The notes below the pieces were generated by a model. That model ran no database searches and had not been told where the DNA came from. It worked only from the letters and a program-made list of their open reading frames with translations. Positions 8,322 to 16,462 of a stretch of 64,000 nt of DNA are shown here, in pieces. Every line of letters begins with the position of its first letter. Positions within the stretch are counted from its first letter, which is position 1. The stretch comes from Clostridium sp. OS1-26 (GTDB lineage Bacteria > Bacillota > Clostridia > Clostridiales > Clostridiaceae). The position numbers and the translations under genes were made by a program. The DNA lies in contig NZ_CP133264.1 in NCBI RefSeq assembly GCF_030915445.1, forward strand, positions 4,683,208 through 4,747,207, written 5' to 3'.

Positions 8322-9410
8322 ATGGATACAAAAAAACTAAACAGAATACTAAAATCAATGGAAGAGCATGAGATTCCACAAATGATTATCTCTGATCCAA
8401 CAGCTATTTTTTATTTAACAGGAAAATGGATTCATCCAGGAGAAAGATTATTAGCATTATACTTAAATGTTAATGGAAATCACAAAATCCTTATTAATGA
8501 ATTGTTCCCACAAGAAGAAGATCTTGGCGTAGAAATCGTATGGTATAACGATATTCAGGATGGAGTTGAAATCTTATCTAAATTTGTAGAAAAAGATAAG
8601 GTTATGGGTATCGATAAAGTATGGCCATCTAAATTCTTATTAAGATTACAAGAACTCGGTGGAGGAAGCAAATTTGTAAACGGTTCATTAATCGTTGATT
8701 ATGTAAGAATGGTTAAAGGCGAAGAAGAAATAGCCATTCTAAGAGAATCTTCAAGATTAAATGACCTTGTAATTGATGAATTAATTCCATGGGTAGGAAA
8801 AGGTTTATCTGAAAAAGAATTAAATGCTAAGGTTCGCGAAATTTACAAAAAACATGGTATTAATGAAGTATCTTTCGATCCAATTACAGCATATGCTAAG
8901 GGAGCAGCAGATCCACACCATGTAACAGATGATACAAAAGGAAAATATGGAGACTGCGTTATCCTTGATATCGGAGGATTCTACAAGAACTACGCATCTG
9001 ATATGACAAGAACTGTATTTATCGGTGAAATTTCCGAAAGACAGAAAGAAATCTATGATATCGTTGTAGAAGCAAACTTAAGAGGTATCGCTGCTGCAAA
9101 ACCTGGAAACAGAATGTGTGACGTAGATTTAGCTGCAAGAAACTACATTGAAGAAAAAGGATACGGAAAATATTTCACACACAGAACTGGACATTCCTGT
9201 GGTTTAGAAGACCACGAATTCGGTGATGTTTCTTCCGTAAATGAAGATATCATCAAACCGGGACAATGCTTCTCTATTGAACCAGGAATTTATCTTCCAG
9301 AAGAAGGAATAGGCGTTCGTATTGAAGACCTTGTTATTACAACTGAAGACGGCTGTGAAGTATTAAATAAATATACAAAAGATGTAATTATTGTTCCTGA
9401 ATCCAAATAG
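8322..9410 (+). CDS. M24 metallopeptidase, Xaa-Pro dipeptidase/aminopeptidase
   Basis: 362 residues, the usual length for PepQ/YpdF-type enzymes. The pita-bread fold metal ligands are all present: D216 (LDIGG), D227 (YASDMTR), H291 (RTGHSCG), E320 (SIEPG) and E335 (RIEDLV). The enzyme should release residues N-terminal to proline from peptides in the cytoplasm. The ribosome site AGGAGGAATAACT precedes the ATG. Proline iminopeptidase follows 17 bp later and a POT peptide transporter is downstream, so import and hydrolysis of proline peptides are coupled. Third positions look richer in G/C than in flanking genes, which may point to transfer. Confidence 0.9.
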   Translation: MDTKKLNRILKSMEEHEIPQMIISDPTAIFYLTGKWIHPGERLLALYLNVNGNHKILINELFPQEEDLGVEIVWYNDIQDGVEILSKFVEKDKVMGIDKVWPSKFLLRLQELGGGSKFVNGSLIVDYVRMVKGEEEIAILRESSRLNDLVIDELIPWVGKGLSEKELNAKVREIYKKHGINEVSFDPITAYAKGAADPHHVTDDTKGKYGDCVILDIGGFYKNYASDMTRTVFIGEISERQKEIYDIVVEANLRGIAAAKPGNRMCDVDLAARNYIEEKGYGKYFTHRTGHSCGLEDHEFGDVSSVNEDIIKPGQCFSIEPGIYLPEEGIGVRIEDLVITTEDGCEVLNKYTKDVIIVPESK

Positions 9411-9427
9411 ACAGAAGGAGATTAATT

Positions 9428-10309
9428 ATGAAAATTACTGAAGGTTATATGCCATATCTAGAATATAAAACTTACTATCGTATAGTGGGTGAATGTACAG
9501 GAAATAAAAAGCCATTGCTTTTATTACACGGCGGACCAGGTTCTACACATAATTATTTCGAAGTACTTGATAAAGTGGCAGAAGATGGACGTGCGGTTAT
9601 TATGTATGACCAATTGGGATGTGGATTATCCGCAACACCTTCCCGTCCTGACTTGTGGTGTGCGAAGACATGGATTGAAGAATTAATCCAGTTACGTAAA
9701 CACTTAGGCTTAGACGAAATTCACTTATTAGGACAATCCTGGGGAGGAATGCAGGCAATTCAATATGCTTGCGAGTACAAACCAGAAGGAATCAAGAGCT
9801 ATATCTTATCCAGCACTTTACCATCTGCTGCATTATGGGAAAAAGAACAACGTCGAAGAGTTGCATATCTTCCGCAGGAAATGCAGGATGCCATTGCTAA
9901 AGCAGAAAAAACTGGAGATTATTCATCAAAAGAATATAAGGAGGCAGAGGCAGAATTTATGCTTCGTCACTGTGCAGGCGAAGTTGGACCAGATTCACCA
10001 GAATGCCTAAGACGTCCAAAGATTGCTGGAACAGAAGCTTATGTAACTGCATGGGGTCAGAATGAATTCAGCCCATCTGGTACATTAAAAGACTTTGATT
10101 TTATGAAAGAGATTGAAGATATTCAAGAACCTTGTTTAATCACCAGCGGTTTACTTGATCTTTGCTCACCACTTATTGCCAAAACAATGTATGATAAGAT
10201 TCCGAATTCAGAATGGGAATTATTTGAATTCAGTCGCCATTCGCCATTCGTAGAGGAAAATGAGAAATATATAGAAGTACTTAATAAATGGTTAAATAAA
10301 AACGACTAA
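9428..10309 (+). CDS. pip: Proline iminopeptidase (alpha/beta hydrolase, S33)
   Basis: 293 residues. The oxyanion region is LLLHGGPGSTHNYF. The nucleophile elbow GQSWGG places Ser104, with the other triad members D244 (LLDLCSP) and H271 (SRHSPF). A cap domain spans roughly residues 130-210. It removes N-terminal proline from small peptides. The ribosome site is AAGGAG, 8 nt before the ATG, and the gene forms an operon with the M24 peptidase. A strong hairpin terminator follows at 10350-10388. Confidence 0.92.
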   Translation: MKITEGYMPYLEYKTYYRIVGECTGNKKPLLLLHGGPGSTHNYFEVLDKVAEDGRAVIMYDQLGCGLSATPSRPDLWCAKTWIEELIQLRKHLGLDEIHLLGQSWGGMQAIQYACEYKPEGIKSYILSSTLPSAALWEKEQRRRVAYLPQEMQDAIAKAEKTGDYSSKEYKEAEAEFMLRHCAGEVGPDSPECLRRPKIAGTEAYVTAWGQNEFSPSGTLKDFDFMKEIEDIQEPCLITSGLLDLCSPLIAKTMYDKIPNSEWELFEFSRHSPFVEENEKYIEVLNKWLNKND

Positions 10310-10349
10310 TCTATCACAGTGATATAACTCTTATTGTGATACAACCTCT

Positions 10350-10388
10350 TAGCAACAAAAACTAGAACAGTTTTTGTTGCTAATGTTT
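10350..10388 (+). terminator. Rho-independent terminator after pip
   Basis: TAGCAACAAAAAC pairs perfectly with GTTTTTGTTGCTA around a 7-nt loop, followed by ATGTTTTA. It ends the two-gene peptidase operon, so the POT transporter downstream needs its own promoter. Confidence 0.85.
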
Positions 10389-10450
10389 TATATTCCAAAA
10401 TAGCTTATATTCTTCTTTGCTATCTTTATCACTGTCTCAACGGGTTCAAT

Positions 10451-10561
10451 TTCTTTAAATTCATTTTCTCACCACTCTTTCATATATAAGTCTTTAATAT
10501 CTTTAATCATATAATTTTTGTAATATATTAATTTAGAATTCAAATACAACATATTAAAATA
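10451..10561. repeat. Rearranged copy of the 6766-7026 locus
   Basis: Positions 10451-10530 match 6766-6842 (start of the SWIM gene and upstream). Positions 10529-10561 match 6991-7026 (end of the methyltransferase gene). About 150 bp present between these two blocks in the original are missing. It has no coding role here and is a scar of duplication and deletion. Confidence 0.75.
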
Positions 10562-10575
10562 TGAAAAGTATGAAT

Positions 10576-10748
10576 GAACTTTCAATATTAATTAAAAATT
10601 TTTAATAAATTAAAAATTTTATAGTTACACTTGAATTTTCACTGTAAAACTATACAAAAAAAACTTAAATTAATATATAATAGAAATATATTCCAAATTA
10701 TAAATGTATTCTCGCTTTAAATTTTTCAACTAAATACTTCAAAAGAAA
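10576..10748 (+). repeat. Duplicated leader/promoter region (copy 2), upstream of the POT transporter
   Basis: Homologous to 8046-8220 over about 170 bp, including the AATATATAATAGAAATAT box and the CTGTAAAA half of the inverted repeat. It places the transporter under the same apparent control as the peptidase operon. Confidence 0.75.
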
Positions 10749-10875
10749 AGAATTAAATCACCAGTTACCAACCTATGGTATTTGAAACTATTGCACATCG
10801 TCTTAACAAAGATGAGAACACATAGTTTTTTAAATACACATCTAATATTTAAAATTTTTATAGGAGGGATGGAAA

Positions 10876-12234
10876 ATGGAAAGTACAAACAGAAGACCAT
10901 TTGGCTTTTATGTATGCTCACTAGCCTTCTCATTGGAAAGGTTTGCATTCTACTCAGCAAAATGGTTAATTGTAGCATTTGTAGCTGCTAAAGTAGTAGA
11001 CGGAGGACTTGGTCTTACTGCCGGAGATGCAGCAAAAATGTCTGCAAACCTAGTTGCATTTACTTATCTTGCACCATTAATCGGGGCATATGTTTCTGAC
11101 CGTATCATAGGTGCTAGATACCTTGTTCCTGTCGGAATGATTTTCATGGGAGCAGGTTACTTAGTAGGATGGCAGGCTTCAAGCGCTGCTATGATTAATT
11201 TAATGATTGCTTTGGTTTCTATAGGTACAGGTTTATTCAAGTGTCAGACAAATGCTATTACAGGTAGACTTTTTGATGACCCAAGACAATTAGATAGTGC
11301 ATTCTCTACTCAATACTCTTTCGTTAACTTCGGTTCTTTCTTTGGTACAACAATTATCGGTGTACTTGCTGTAACTAAAGGATACGCCTTCTGTTTCTTA
11401 ATTTGTGCAATTATGATGTTTATTGATGCTGCTTGGTTCATCTTTGGATGGAGATTCTTAGGAGAAACAGGTAAAAAACCATTCAAGATTGATGAACACA
11501 AAGAAGTAAAAGAAAAGAAACAAACAGAAGAAAAGAAACCTCTTACAACAATGGAAAAAAAGAGAGTTGCAGCCATTGTTTTAATATCTGTATTTTCCGT
11601 AATCTTCTGGGTGTTCTGGTACTTGGCATATATGCCTGTGTACTTATACTGGGATGGAGACAATGCAGCTGCTAACTGGATGATAGGTAGCTTTAAAGTT
11701 CCATCAGTTTGGTTTGACTCATTAAATGCATTTATGTGTATCACATTAGGACCGATTCTTGGCGGATTGTGGACAAAATTAGCTAAGAGGCCTCAAGGTG
11801 ACTTAAGTATGTTTAAGAAAACTGCTTTAGGTATGCTATTATTAGGTTTATCTTATGTAATTTTTGCAATGGCAGATGTTACAAGAGGCAGCAATCTTGC
11901 ACCTCTAGGTTGGATTATTGCATTTGGTATAGTTTTATCTCTTGGTGAAATGGTATTTTCACCACTTGGAAACTCTTTTATTAGTAAATTCGCTCCACCT
12001 AGATTATTATCACAAATGATGAGTGTTTGGGTACTTGCTGTCTTCTTTGCAGGAAAATCTTACGGATGGTTATATGAATTTACATTAAAATTTAAATTTT
12101 CAACTGTATACTTTGTAATTGCAGGTATTGCTATTGCAGCTGGTATTATTCTTTGGTCATTAGATAAAACTTTAAACGGTTTAGTTTTAAAAGATGAAGA
12201 ATTACAAAATAAAGGTGGAGAATTGCAGGTATAG
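10876..12234 (+). CDS. POT/PTR2-family proton-coupled oligopeptide transporter
   Basis: 452 residues with about 12-14 hydrophobic segments of the MFS fold. The N terminus SLAFSLERFAFYSAKWLIVAFV corresponds to the POT ERFxYY region in altered form (ERFAFYSAKW). FTYLAPLIGAYVSDRIIGAR matches the conserved loop between helices 2 and 3, and FGSFFGTTIIGV the PTR2 signature region. A charged cytoplasmic loop spans residues 200-230 (KEVKEKKQTEEKKP). It should import di- and tripeptides with protons. AGGAGGG precedes the ATG at a spacing of 7 nt. Its neighbours are proline peptidases, so proline-containing peptides are the probable substrate. The altered ERF motif could shift proton coupling. Confidence 0.87.
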   Translation: MESTNRRPFGFYVCSLAFSLERFAFYSAKWLIVAFVAAKVVDGGLGLTAGDAAKMSANLVAFTYLAPLIGAYVSDRIIGARYLVPVGMIFMGAGYLVGWQASSAAMINLMIALVSIGTGLFKCQTNAITGRLFDDPRQLDSAFSTQYSFVNFGSFFGTTIIGVLAVTKGYAFCFLICAIMMFIDAAWFIFGWRFLGETGKKPFKIDEHKEVKEKKQTEEKKPLTTMEKKRVAAIVLISVFSVIFWVFWYLAYMPVYLYWDGDNAAANWMIGSFKVPSVWFDSLNAFMCITLGPILGGLWTKLAKRPQGDLSMFKKTALGMLLLGLSYVIFAMADVTRGSNLAPLGWIIAFGIVLSLGEMVFSPLGNSFISKFAPPRLLSQMMSVWVLAVFFAGKSYGWLYEFTLKFKFSTVYFVIAGIAIAAGIILWSLDKTLNGLVLKDEELQNKGGELQV

Positions 12235-12312
12235 TTACTAAAGAAGCCTTTATTTACAATGAATAAGGATGCTTCATTAGTATTTAGTAGCTTAATTTAA
12301 GAGGAAATATAG

Positions 12313-12350
12313 AATAAAAGAGCTTAGATCACTCTAAACTCTTTTATTTT
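12313..12350. terminator. Bidirectional terminator between POT and the His-rich gene
   Basis: AATAAAAGAG and CTCTTTTATT pair, with TTAGA/TCTAA continuing the stem. T-runs are present on both strands, serving the two convergent genes. A second imperfect hairpin lies at 12243-12275. Confidence 0.7.
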
Positions 12351-12388
12351 ATATATTTTCCCTTATTGTTCTAACACTAAGAAGTTAA

Positions 12389-12676
12389 TTAAGTTGAACT
12401 CTTAGTATTAGAATATGTTTGCCCATAACTTACGTTTTTTGTAGCAGAACTCAAAGCATCGACTGCTTGACTGCTAAGTTCAATTGTATCCGTTCCATTT
12501 GATTGAATATTTTTTGAACTAGTACTTGAATCTTTACTGTCTTTATGATGGTGGTGGTGATGATGGCTTCCTTTAACTTTCGTAGTATCATCATTTCCTT
12601 GTGTAGATTGAGTATTTGTCGTTGACGTCGTTGAATAGACACTTGGTGAATAAGAATTAATCTGATTAATACTCAT
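12389..12676 (-). CDS. Small Ser/Thr-rich protein with a seven-histidine tract (unknown function)
   Basis: 95 residues from the internal ATG at 12676 (MSINQINSYSPS). This start is preferred over the ATG at 12697 because AAAGG lies 9 nt upstream of it. The centre reads KGSHHHHHHHKDSKDSS, with seven consecutive histidines. The C-terminal part (TDTIELSSQAVDALSS) is helical and resembles segments seen in FlgM-like or other small clostridial proteins, but no family can be named. There is no signal peptide or membrane segment. The His tract could bind nickel, zinc or cobalt. The frame has normal codon use, which argues for a real gene. Confidence 0.6.
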   Translation of the reverse strand: MSINQINSYSPSVYSTTSTTNTQSTQGNDDTTKVKGSHHHHHHHKDSKDSSTSSKNIQSNGTDTIELSSQAVDALSSATKNVSYGQTYSNTKSST

Positions 12677-12993
12677 ATTTATCATACCTTTCGTCATAAT
12701 TTATTTACAATTATAACTTTAAACCATAAATGTTACATTCACGTGACAAAAATATTAAAAATAATTAAGGATACCATTTAATGGTTAATCCCGAAATCAC
12801 AATCTAACTTCTTCACTGTTAACTCTGATAATATTTCTAACTTACTAGGTAATGCTCCAATATTGTATTATATGTGAGTTTATTTCATGTATGTTGAAAC
12901 ATATGAAGCACTCAATTTAAAACCAGCTTATTTGCTTATCATAATATCCATTCTTATAAGTTGATACTATATCCTGCATCTTATAAAGCAGTC
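12677..12993. other. Intergenic region without a recognised gene
   Basis: 317 bp of AT-rich sequence between two minus-strand genes. A TATAAT box near 12712 could be the -10 of the His-rich gene. A small inverted repeat GGATACCAT/ATGGTTAATCC lies near 12770-12792. Nothing else was seen. Confidence 0.5.
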
Positions 12994-13809
12994 CTAATCT
13001 CTCACATTCACTTTTAAATATTGTCCAGAGCCTTTTGCATTAGGAGAAGAATATTCATACCTACTTCCAAATACTGTATTATACTTTTTAACCAAGTCAT
13101 CATTTTGAAATATTTCTGACAACTTATCATAAAAATAATCTCTTTGATTTTGTCTAAGAGTTACTCCCATACCATAAGCTAAGATAAACCTTGCGCCGCA
13201 TTCATAGGCCTTTCTTACTATATTTATGATATTCTCTTCATTATCGTTAATGAATGGTAAAATAGGCATAAGTAATACTCCTGTAAATATACCATTATCT
13301 GAAAGCTTTTTTATTGCTTTAAATCTTTCAGAGGATACACAGACATTTGGCTCGATTTTTTTACAAAACTCATCATCATAGGTAGTAATAGTTATCTTAA
13401 TAAGCACTGGGGAATGCTCCTTAATTTTTTTCAAAATATCAACATCTCTTGTAATAAGATTACTTTTAGTAGCTATTGATATTCCAAAACTAAAAGCATT
13501 TATTTGTTCAAGTGCATTCCTTGTCAGCATTAAATCCTTTTCAAAAGGATTGTAGGGATCGCTCATTGCACCTGTTCCAACGACTCCAGTTCTTCTCTTG
13601 CCTTTCAATTCTTTTCTAATAAGTTCTATTGAATTTTCCTTTGCCCTTACCCTATCAAAATTCTCTATACCATAGCATTCGCTTCTGGAATCGCAATAAA
13701 TACAGCCATGGCAGCATCCCTTATAAATATTCATATTGTAATTGATACCAAACCATGAGTTTTCCTTAGCATACTGTGAGATTATTGTTTTTGCAGGAAT
13801 ATAGTCCAT
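12994..13809 (-). CDS. Radical SAM protein, SplB-like/Rv2578c-like
   Basis: 271 residues from the ATG at 13809, chosen because AAGGAGGAAAAA precedes it; the longer frame to 13872 would run through the operator. The cluster motif is C32-CHG-C36-IY-C39 (GCCHGCIYC), the CX3CX2C of radical SAM enzymes. Downstream GAMSDPYNPFEKD and ITTYDDEFCKKIEPN match the family of spore photoproduct lyase-related radical SAM proteins of unknown substrate. It is the second gene after a WYL regulator and shares its operator, so it probably acts in a WYL-controlled stress or nucleic-acid repair response; that is inference. Confidence 0.85.
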   Translation of the reverse strand: MDYIPAKTIISQYAKENSWFGINYNMNIYKGCCHGCIYCDSRSECYGIENFDRVRAKENSIELIRKELKGKRRTGVVGTGAMSDPYNPFEKDLMLTRNALEQINAFSFGISIATKSNLITRDVDILKKIKEHSPVLIKITITTYDDEFCKKIEPNVCVSSERFKAIKKLSDNGIFTGVLLMPILPFINDNEENIINIVRKAYECGARFILAYGMGVTLRQNQRDYFYDKLSEIFQNDDLVKKYNTVFGSRYEYSSPNAKGSGQYLKVNVRD

Positions 13810-13852
13810 TTTTTCCTCCTTTTTGTTATTTGTATCCATAATATCAAATAAT

Positions 13853-13874
13853 ATATGACATCTATATGTCATAT
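13853..13874 (-). promoter_or_regulatory. Operator ATATGAC-N8-GTCATAT before the radical SAM gene
   Basis: Inverted repeat with arms at 13853-13859 and 13868-13874, the same arms and the same 8-nt spacing as the site upstream of the WYL gene (14812-14833). It lies 44 bp before the radical SAM start, within and just after the end of the WYL gene. Confidence 0.7.
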
Positions 13875-14780
13875 ATTATATTTTTTAAACATATTTTTAA
13901 GTCTTTTTTTAACTTCTTCTACTACATATTCAGGTTCAATAACTTCCACACTATCCCCATAAGATAATATGTGAGAGTATACCCACTCATCATAGGGAAA
14001 TTCTGCTGTTACTAAATAAGAGCCCTCTGATTCTTGTAAAATTTGATTTTCGTTATAATAATCAATAATACGATAAAGCATATTGGAGCCGAATCTAAGT
14101 TTTAGTGTAACCGTATTGAACTTATGACCACTTTTAGTTTTCTTAAAATGCTTGCTAATTTCTTTTCTTTCAAAATTTTCATCTATAACCTTTACTTCGC
14201 TCATACGTGTAATCTTAAATACTCTGGAGCATTCTTTTGTACAGCAAAAACCTAATAGATACCAAGCCTGCCCTTTAAAGATAATTTTATAAGGCTTTAC
14301 TACTCGGTCACTTTTAATATTTTTAGAATTTACATATTTAAACTCTAAAATTTTTTGTTTTAATATGGCAGTCTTAATTTCCTCAAATCTTCTATCAATG
14401 TCGCCATTGCTGCCCCAGTGTGTAAAATCAACATCTACCCAATCTATAGAGTTATTATTTCCAAATATACTTTTAAGTTTTTCTATAGTATTATCTATCT
14501 GCAGTTGCCCCGTTGCTCCTAGAGTCTTAAGTGCAAAAATTATATTTCCTCTTTCATCCTCAGATAAAATAGTTTTATTTAAAGTATAGTTCTCCAAAAG
14601 AGAAATTCCTCCACCTTTTCCTTTACTCATATATACTGGTATACCAGCACTAGATAGCTCATCTATATCTCTATAAATTGTGCGTTGCGATACGCCAAAT
14701 CTTTCTGAAAGCTCCTTGGCTGTTACTGTTTCTCTGTTGAGAAGTATAATTATTATCTCCATTAATCTATTAATTTTCAT
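13869..14780 (-). CDS. HTH/WYL-domain transcriptional regulator (YafY family)
   Basis: 303 residues from the ATG at 14780 (MKINRLMEIIIILLN), preceded by GGTGATAAAC. Residues 1-60 are a DeoR-like winged helix (TAKELSERFGVSQRTIYRDIDELSSAGIPVY). A WYL domain follows (FKYVNSKNIKSDRVVKPYKIIFKGQAWYLLGFC), then a WCX C-terminal domain. WYL regulators sense nucleic acid or nucleotide ligands. The paired ATATGAC-N8-GTCATAT sites argue for autoregulation and control of the radical SAM gene downstream. The 24 residues upstream in the longest frame overlap the operator and are unlikely to be translated. Confidence 0.9.
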   Translation of the reverse strand: MKINRLMEIIIILLNRETVTAKELSERFGVSQRTIYRDIDELSSAGIPVYMSKGKGGGISLLENYTLNKTILSEDERGNIIFALKTLGATGQLQIDNTIEKLKSIFGNNNSIDWVDVDFTHWGSNGDIDRRFEEIKTAILKQKILEFKYVNSKNIKSDRVVKPYKIIFKGQAWYLLGFCCTKECSRVFKITRMSEVKVIDENFERKEISKHFKKTKSGHKFNTVTLKLRFGSNMLYRIIDYYNENQILQESEGSYLVTAEFPYDEWVYSHILSYGDSVEVIEPEYVVEEVKKRLKNMFKKYNI

Positions 14781-14811
14781 GTTTATCACCATTTTTATTA
14801 TATCAAAAATA

Positions 14812-14833
14812 ATATGACATAAAATAGTCATAT
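14812..14833 (-). promoter_or_regulatory. Operator ATATGAC-N8-GTCATAT before the WYL regulator
   Basis: Arms at 14812-14818 and 14827-14833, 32 bp upstream of the regulator's ATG. Identical arms and spacing recur at 13853-13874, so this is the probable WYL-regulator binding site. Confidence 0.72.
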
Positions 14834-14880
14834 AAAAAATAACCCAATTCAAGCTTCTTGTTCTTGAATTGGATTATTTT
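14833..14880 (-). terminator. Terminator of the PTS (ula-like) operon
   Basis: CCAATTCAAG (14844-14853) pairs with CTTGAATTGG (14863-14872); on the minus strand it is followed by GTTATTTTTT. It ends transcription just after the EIIC gene. Confidence 0.8.
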
Positions 14881-14882
14881 AA

Positions 14883-16146
14883 CTAATGAATAAATATTTT
14901 TAATAAGTTTCCAAGTAATATACCAACTACACCGAAGTCTGTGTCACTAAAGGTTGTATTTGCATATCCTAAATTTCCAAGTGTAGGCATAAGCAGAACC
15001 GGTAAAAAGGTTATTAATAATCCATGAGCAAAGGCTCCAATAATTGCTCCCTTCTTTCCTCCTGTAGCATTACCAAATACACCTGCTGTAGAACCACAAA
15101 AGAAATGTGGAACAACGCCTGGAAGTATTACCGGTGCTTTTAATGCTATCAATATGAACATACCAACGACGCCACCAAGAAAACTGGATAAGAAACCTAT
15201 AAGTACTGCATTGGGAGCATATGGATAAACAACTGGACAGTCTAGTGCTGGTTTTGCATTAGGTACTACTGTCATTGCTATTCCTCTAAAAGCTGGCACT
15301 ATTTCACCAAGTATCAATCTAACACCTGAAAGTATTACATATACTCCACCAGCAAAAGTTATTGCCTGTATAATTGAGAATACAATAAAGTTTTGTCCTC
15401 CACTAAGCTTTGTTTCTACAAAAGTACTCCCTGCCGCTAAAGCAACTATTATATATAAAACACCCATAGTTAAACTTATTGCTACTGATGTATCTCTTAA
15501 GAAGGTTAATCCTTTGAGGAAAATTCATCTCTTCTGTTGACTTCGAATTTTTACCTACAAGCTTACCAACATATGCTGAAAGCACATATCCTACTGTTCC
15601 AAAGTGTCCAAAAGCCACGTCATCTTGTCCAGTAATTTTTCTCATTGTTGGTTGAGCTATAGCTGGGAAAAGTGCCATTATAAACCCTAGTATAATTGAG
15701 CCTACTATAACAAGAGCTACTCCTTTCATTCCGCCAGCAACCAGTATTGCTGCTATCATACATGCCATATATAGAGTGTGATGTCCTGTTAAGAATATAT
15801 ATTTTAACTTTGTAAATCTAGCTATTAATATGTTAGCAACCATACCAAAAGCCATAATAAGCGCTGTCTGAGTACCATAAGTTTTTAAAGCAAGTGCAAC
15901 TATAGCTTCATTGTTTGGTACTATACCCTTAAAGCCAAAGCCTTGTTGAAACATCGTACCAAAGCTGCTTAACGATCCTACAACTATTGTAGCTCCACCA
16001 CCTAGAACCAAAAATCCCATAATAGTCTTGATTGTACCTTTTACAACTTCTGAAGCTGGTTTTTTCTGCGTCAATAGTCCGATCATTGCCACAACTCCTA
16101 CTAGTATAGCAGGAACACTTAGTATATCAAGAATAACCTTTAACAT
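14883..16146 (-). pseudogene. ulaA: PTS ascorbate-type EIIC (UlaA/SgaT), frameshifted
   Basis: The permease is split into two overlapping frames. The first part (ATG at 16146 behind AAGGAGGATTTTAT) covers helices up to STEEMNFP. After that the frame goes wrong (QRINLLKRY). A +1 shift restores GLTFLRDTSVAISLTMGVLY and the rest of the protein (VALAAGSTFVETKLSGGQNF). The lesion lies near 15515-15520, where CCTCAAAGGATTA stands in place of an expected CCTAAAGGATTA, that is, one extra C. The combined product would be about 420 residues with some 11 helices, the normal EIIC size. Either the transporter is inactive in this strain or the extra base is a sequencing error. Confidence 0.85.
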
Positions 16147-16172
16147 ATAAAATCCTCCTTTTAGTGGGAACA

Positions 16173-16311
16173 CTGGGTAATCTTGCTCGTTTCCCTTCGG
16201 GTACTGGGTAACTTAAGATTTTCGCTTTCGCTCACAAGTTACCCGTAAAAGTTCATTTAGAACTTTTACCTAGCAAAATTACCCGTTAAAGTCCATTTAG
16301 GACTTTAACCT
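16173..16311. repeat. Self-nested two-hairpin palindromic unit
   Basis: The outer unit starts CTGGGTAA (16173) and ends TTACCC-GTTAAAGTCC-ATTTA-GGACTTTAAC-CT (16279-16311). Within its first hairpin sits a complete second unit, CTGGGTAACTT...AAGTTACCC-GTAAAAGTTC-ATTTA-GAACTTTTAC-CT (16204-16271). The same two-hairpin design (CTGGGCAATTTGCCC then GTTAAATGCC-ATTTA-GGCATTTAAC-CT) occurs inside the large elements at 7795-7848 (inverted) and 55134-55188. Stem bases differ between copies but stay paired. It occupies the gap between the EIIB and EIIC genes. Confidence 0.82.
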
Positions 16312-16355
16312 CCTTATATTAACTACTTGTACAATTTAACTGTAATGCTATGCTA

Positions 16356-16399
16356 AAAAAGACAATAGGATGCCCGGGAATGCTTTCCTTAGCATCCCT
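16356..16399 (-). terminator. Hairpin with T-run between EIIB and EIIC genes
   Basis: On the minus strand GGGATGC pairs with GCATCCT around an internal GGAAAGCATTCC stem, then ATTGTCTTTTTT. It would reduce read-through from ulaB to ulaA. Confidence 0.65.
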
Positions 16400-16462
16400 T
16401 TTACCTGATTTTTTTAATTTTCAAGCTCTTGAATTATTTAATAATATTAATTATTAATATTA

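Noticed and set aside
16163..16311. Possible CRISPR-like array between EIIB and EIIC genes
   Set aside because: The repeats are inverted and nested with no regular spacers, and no cas genes are present.
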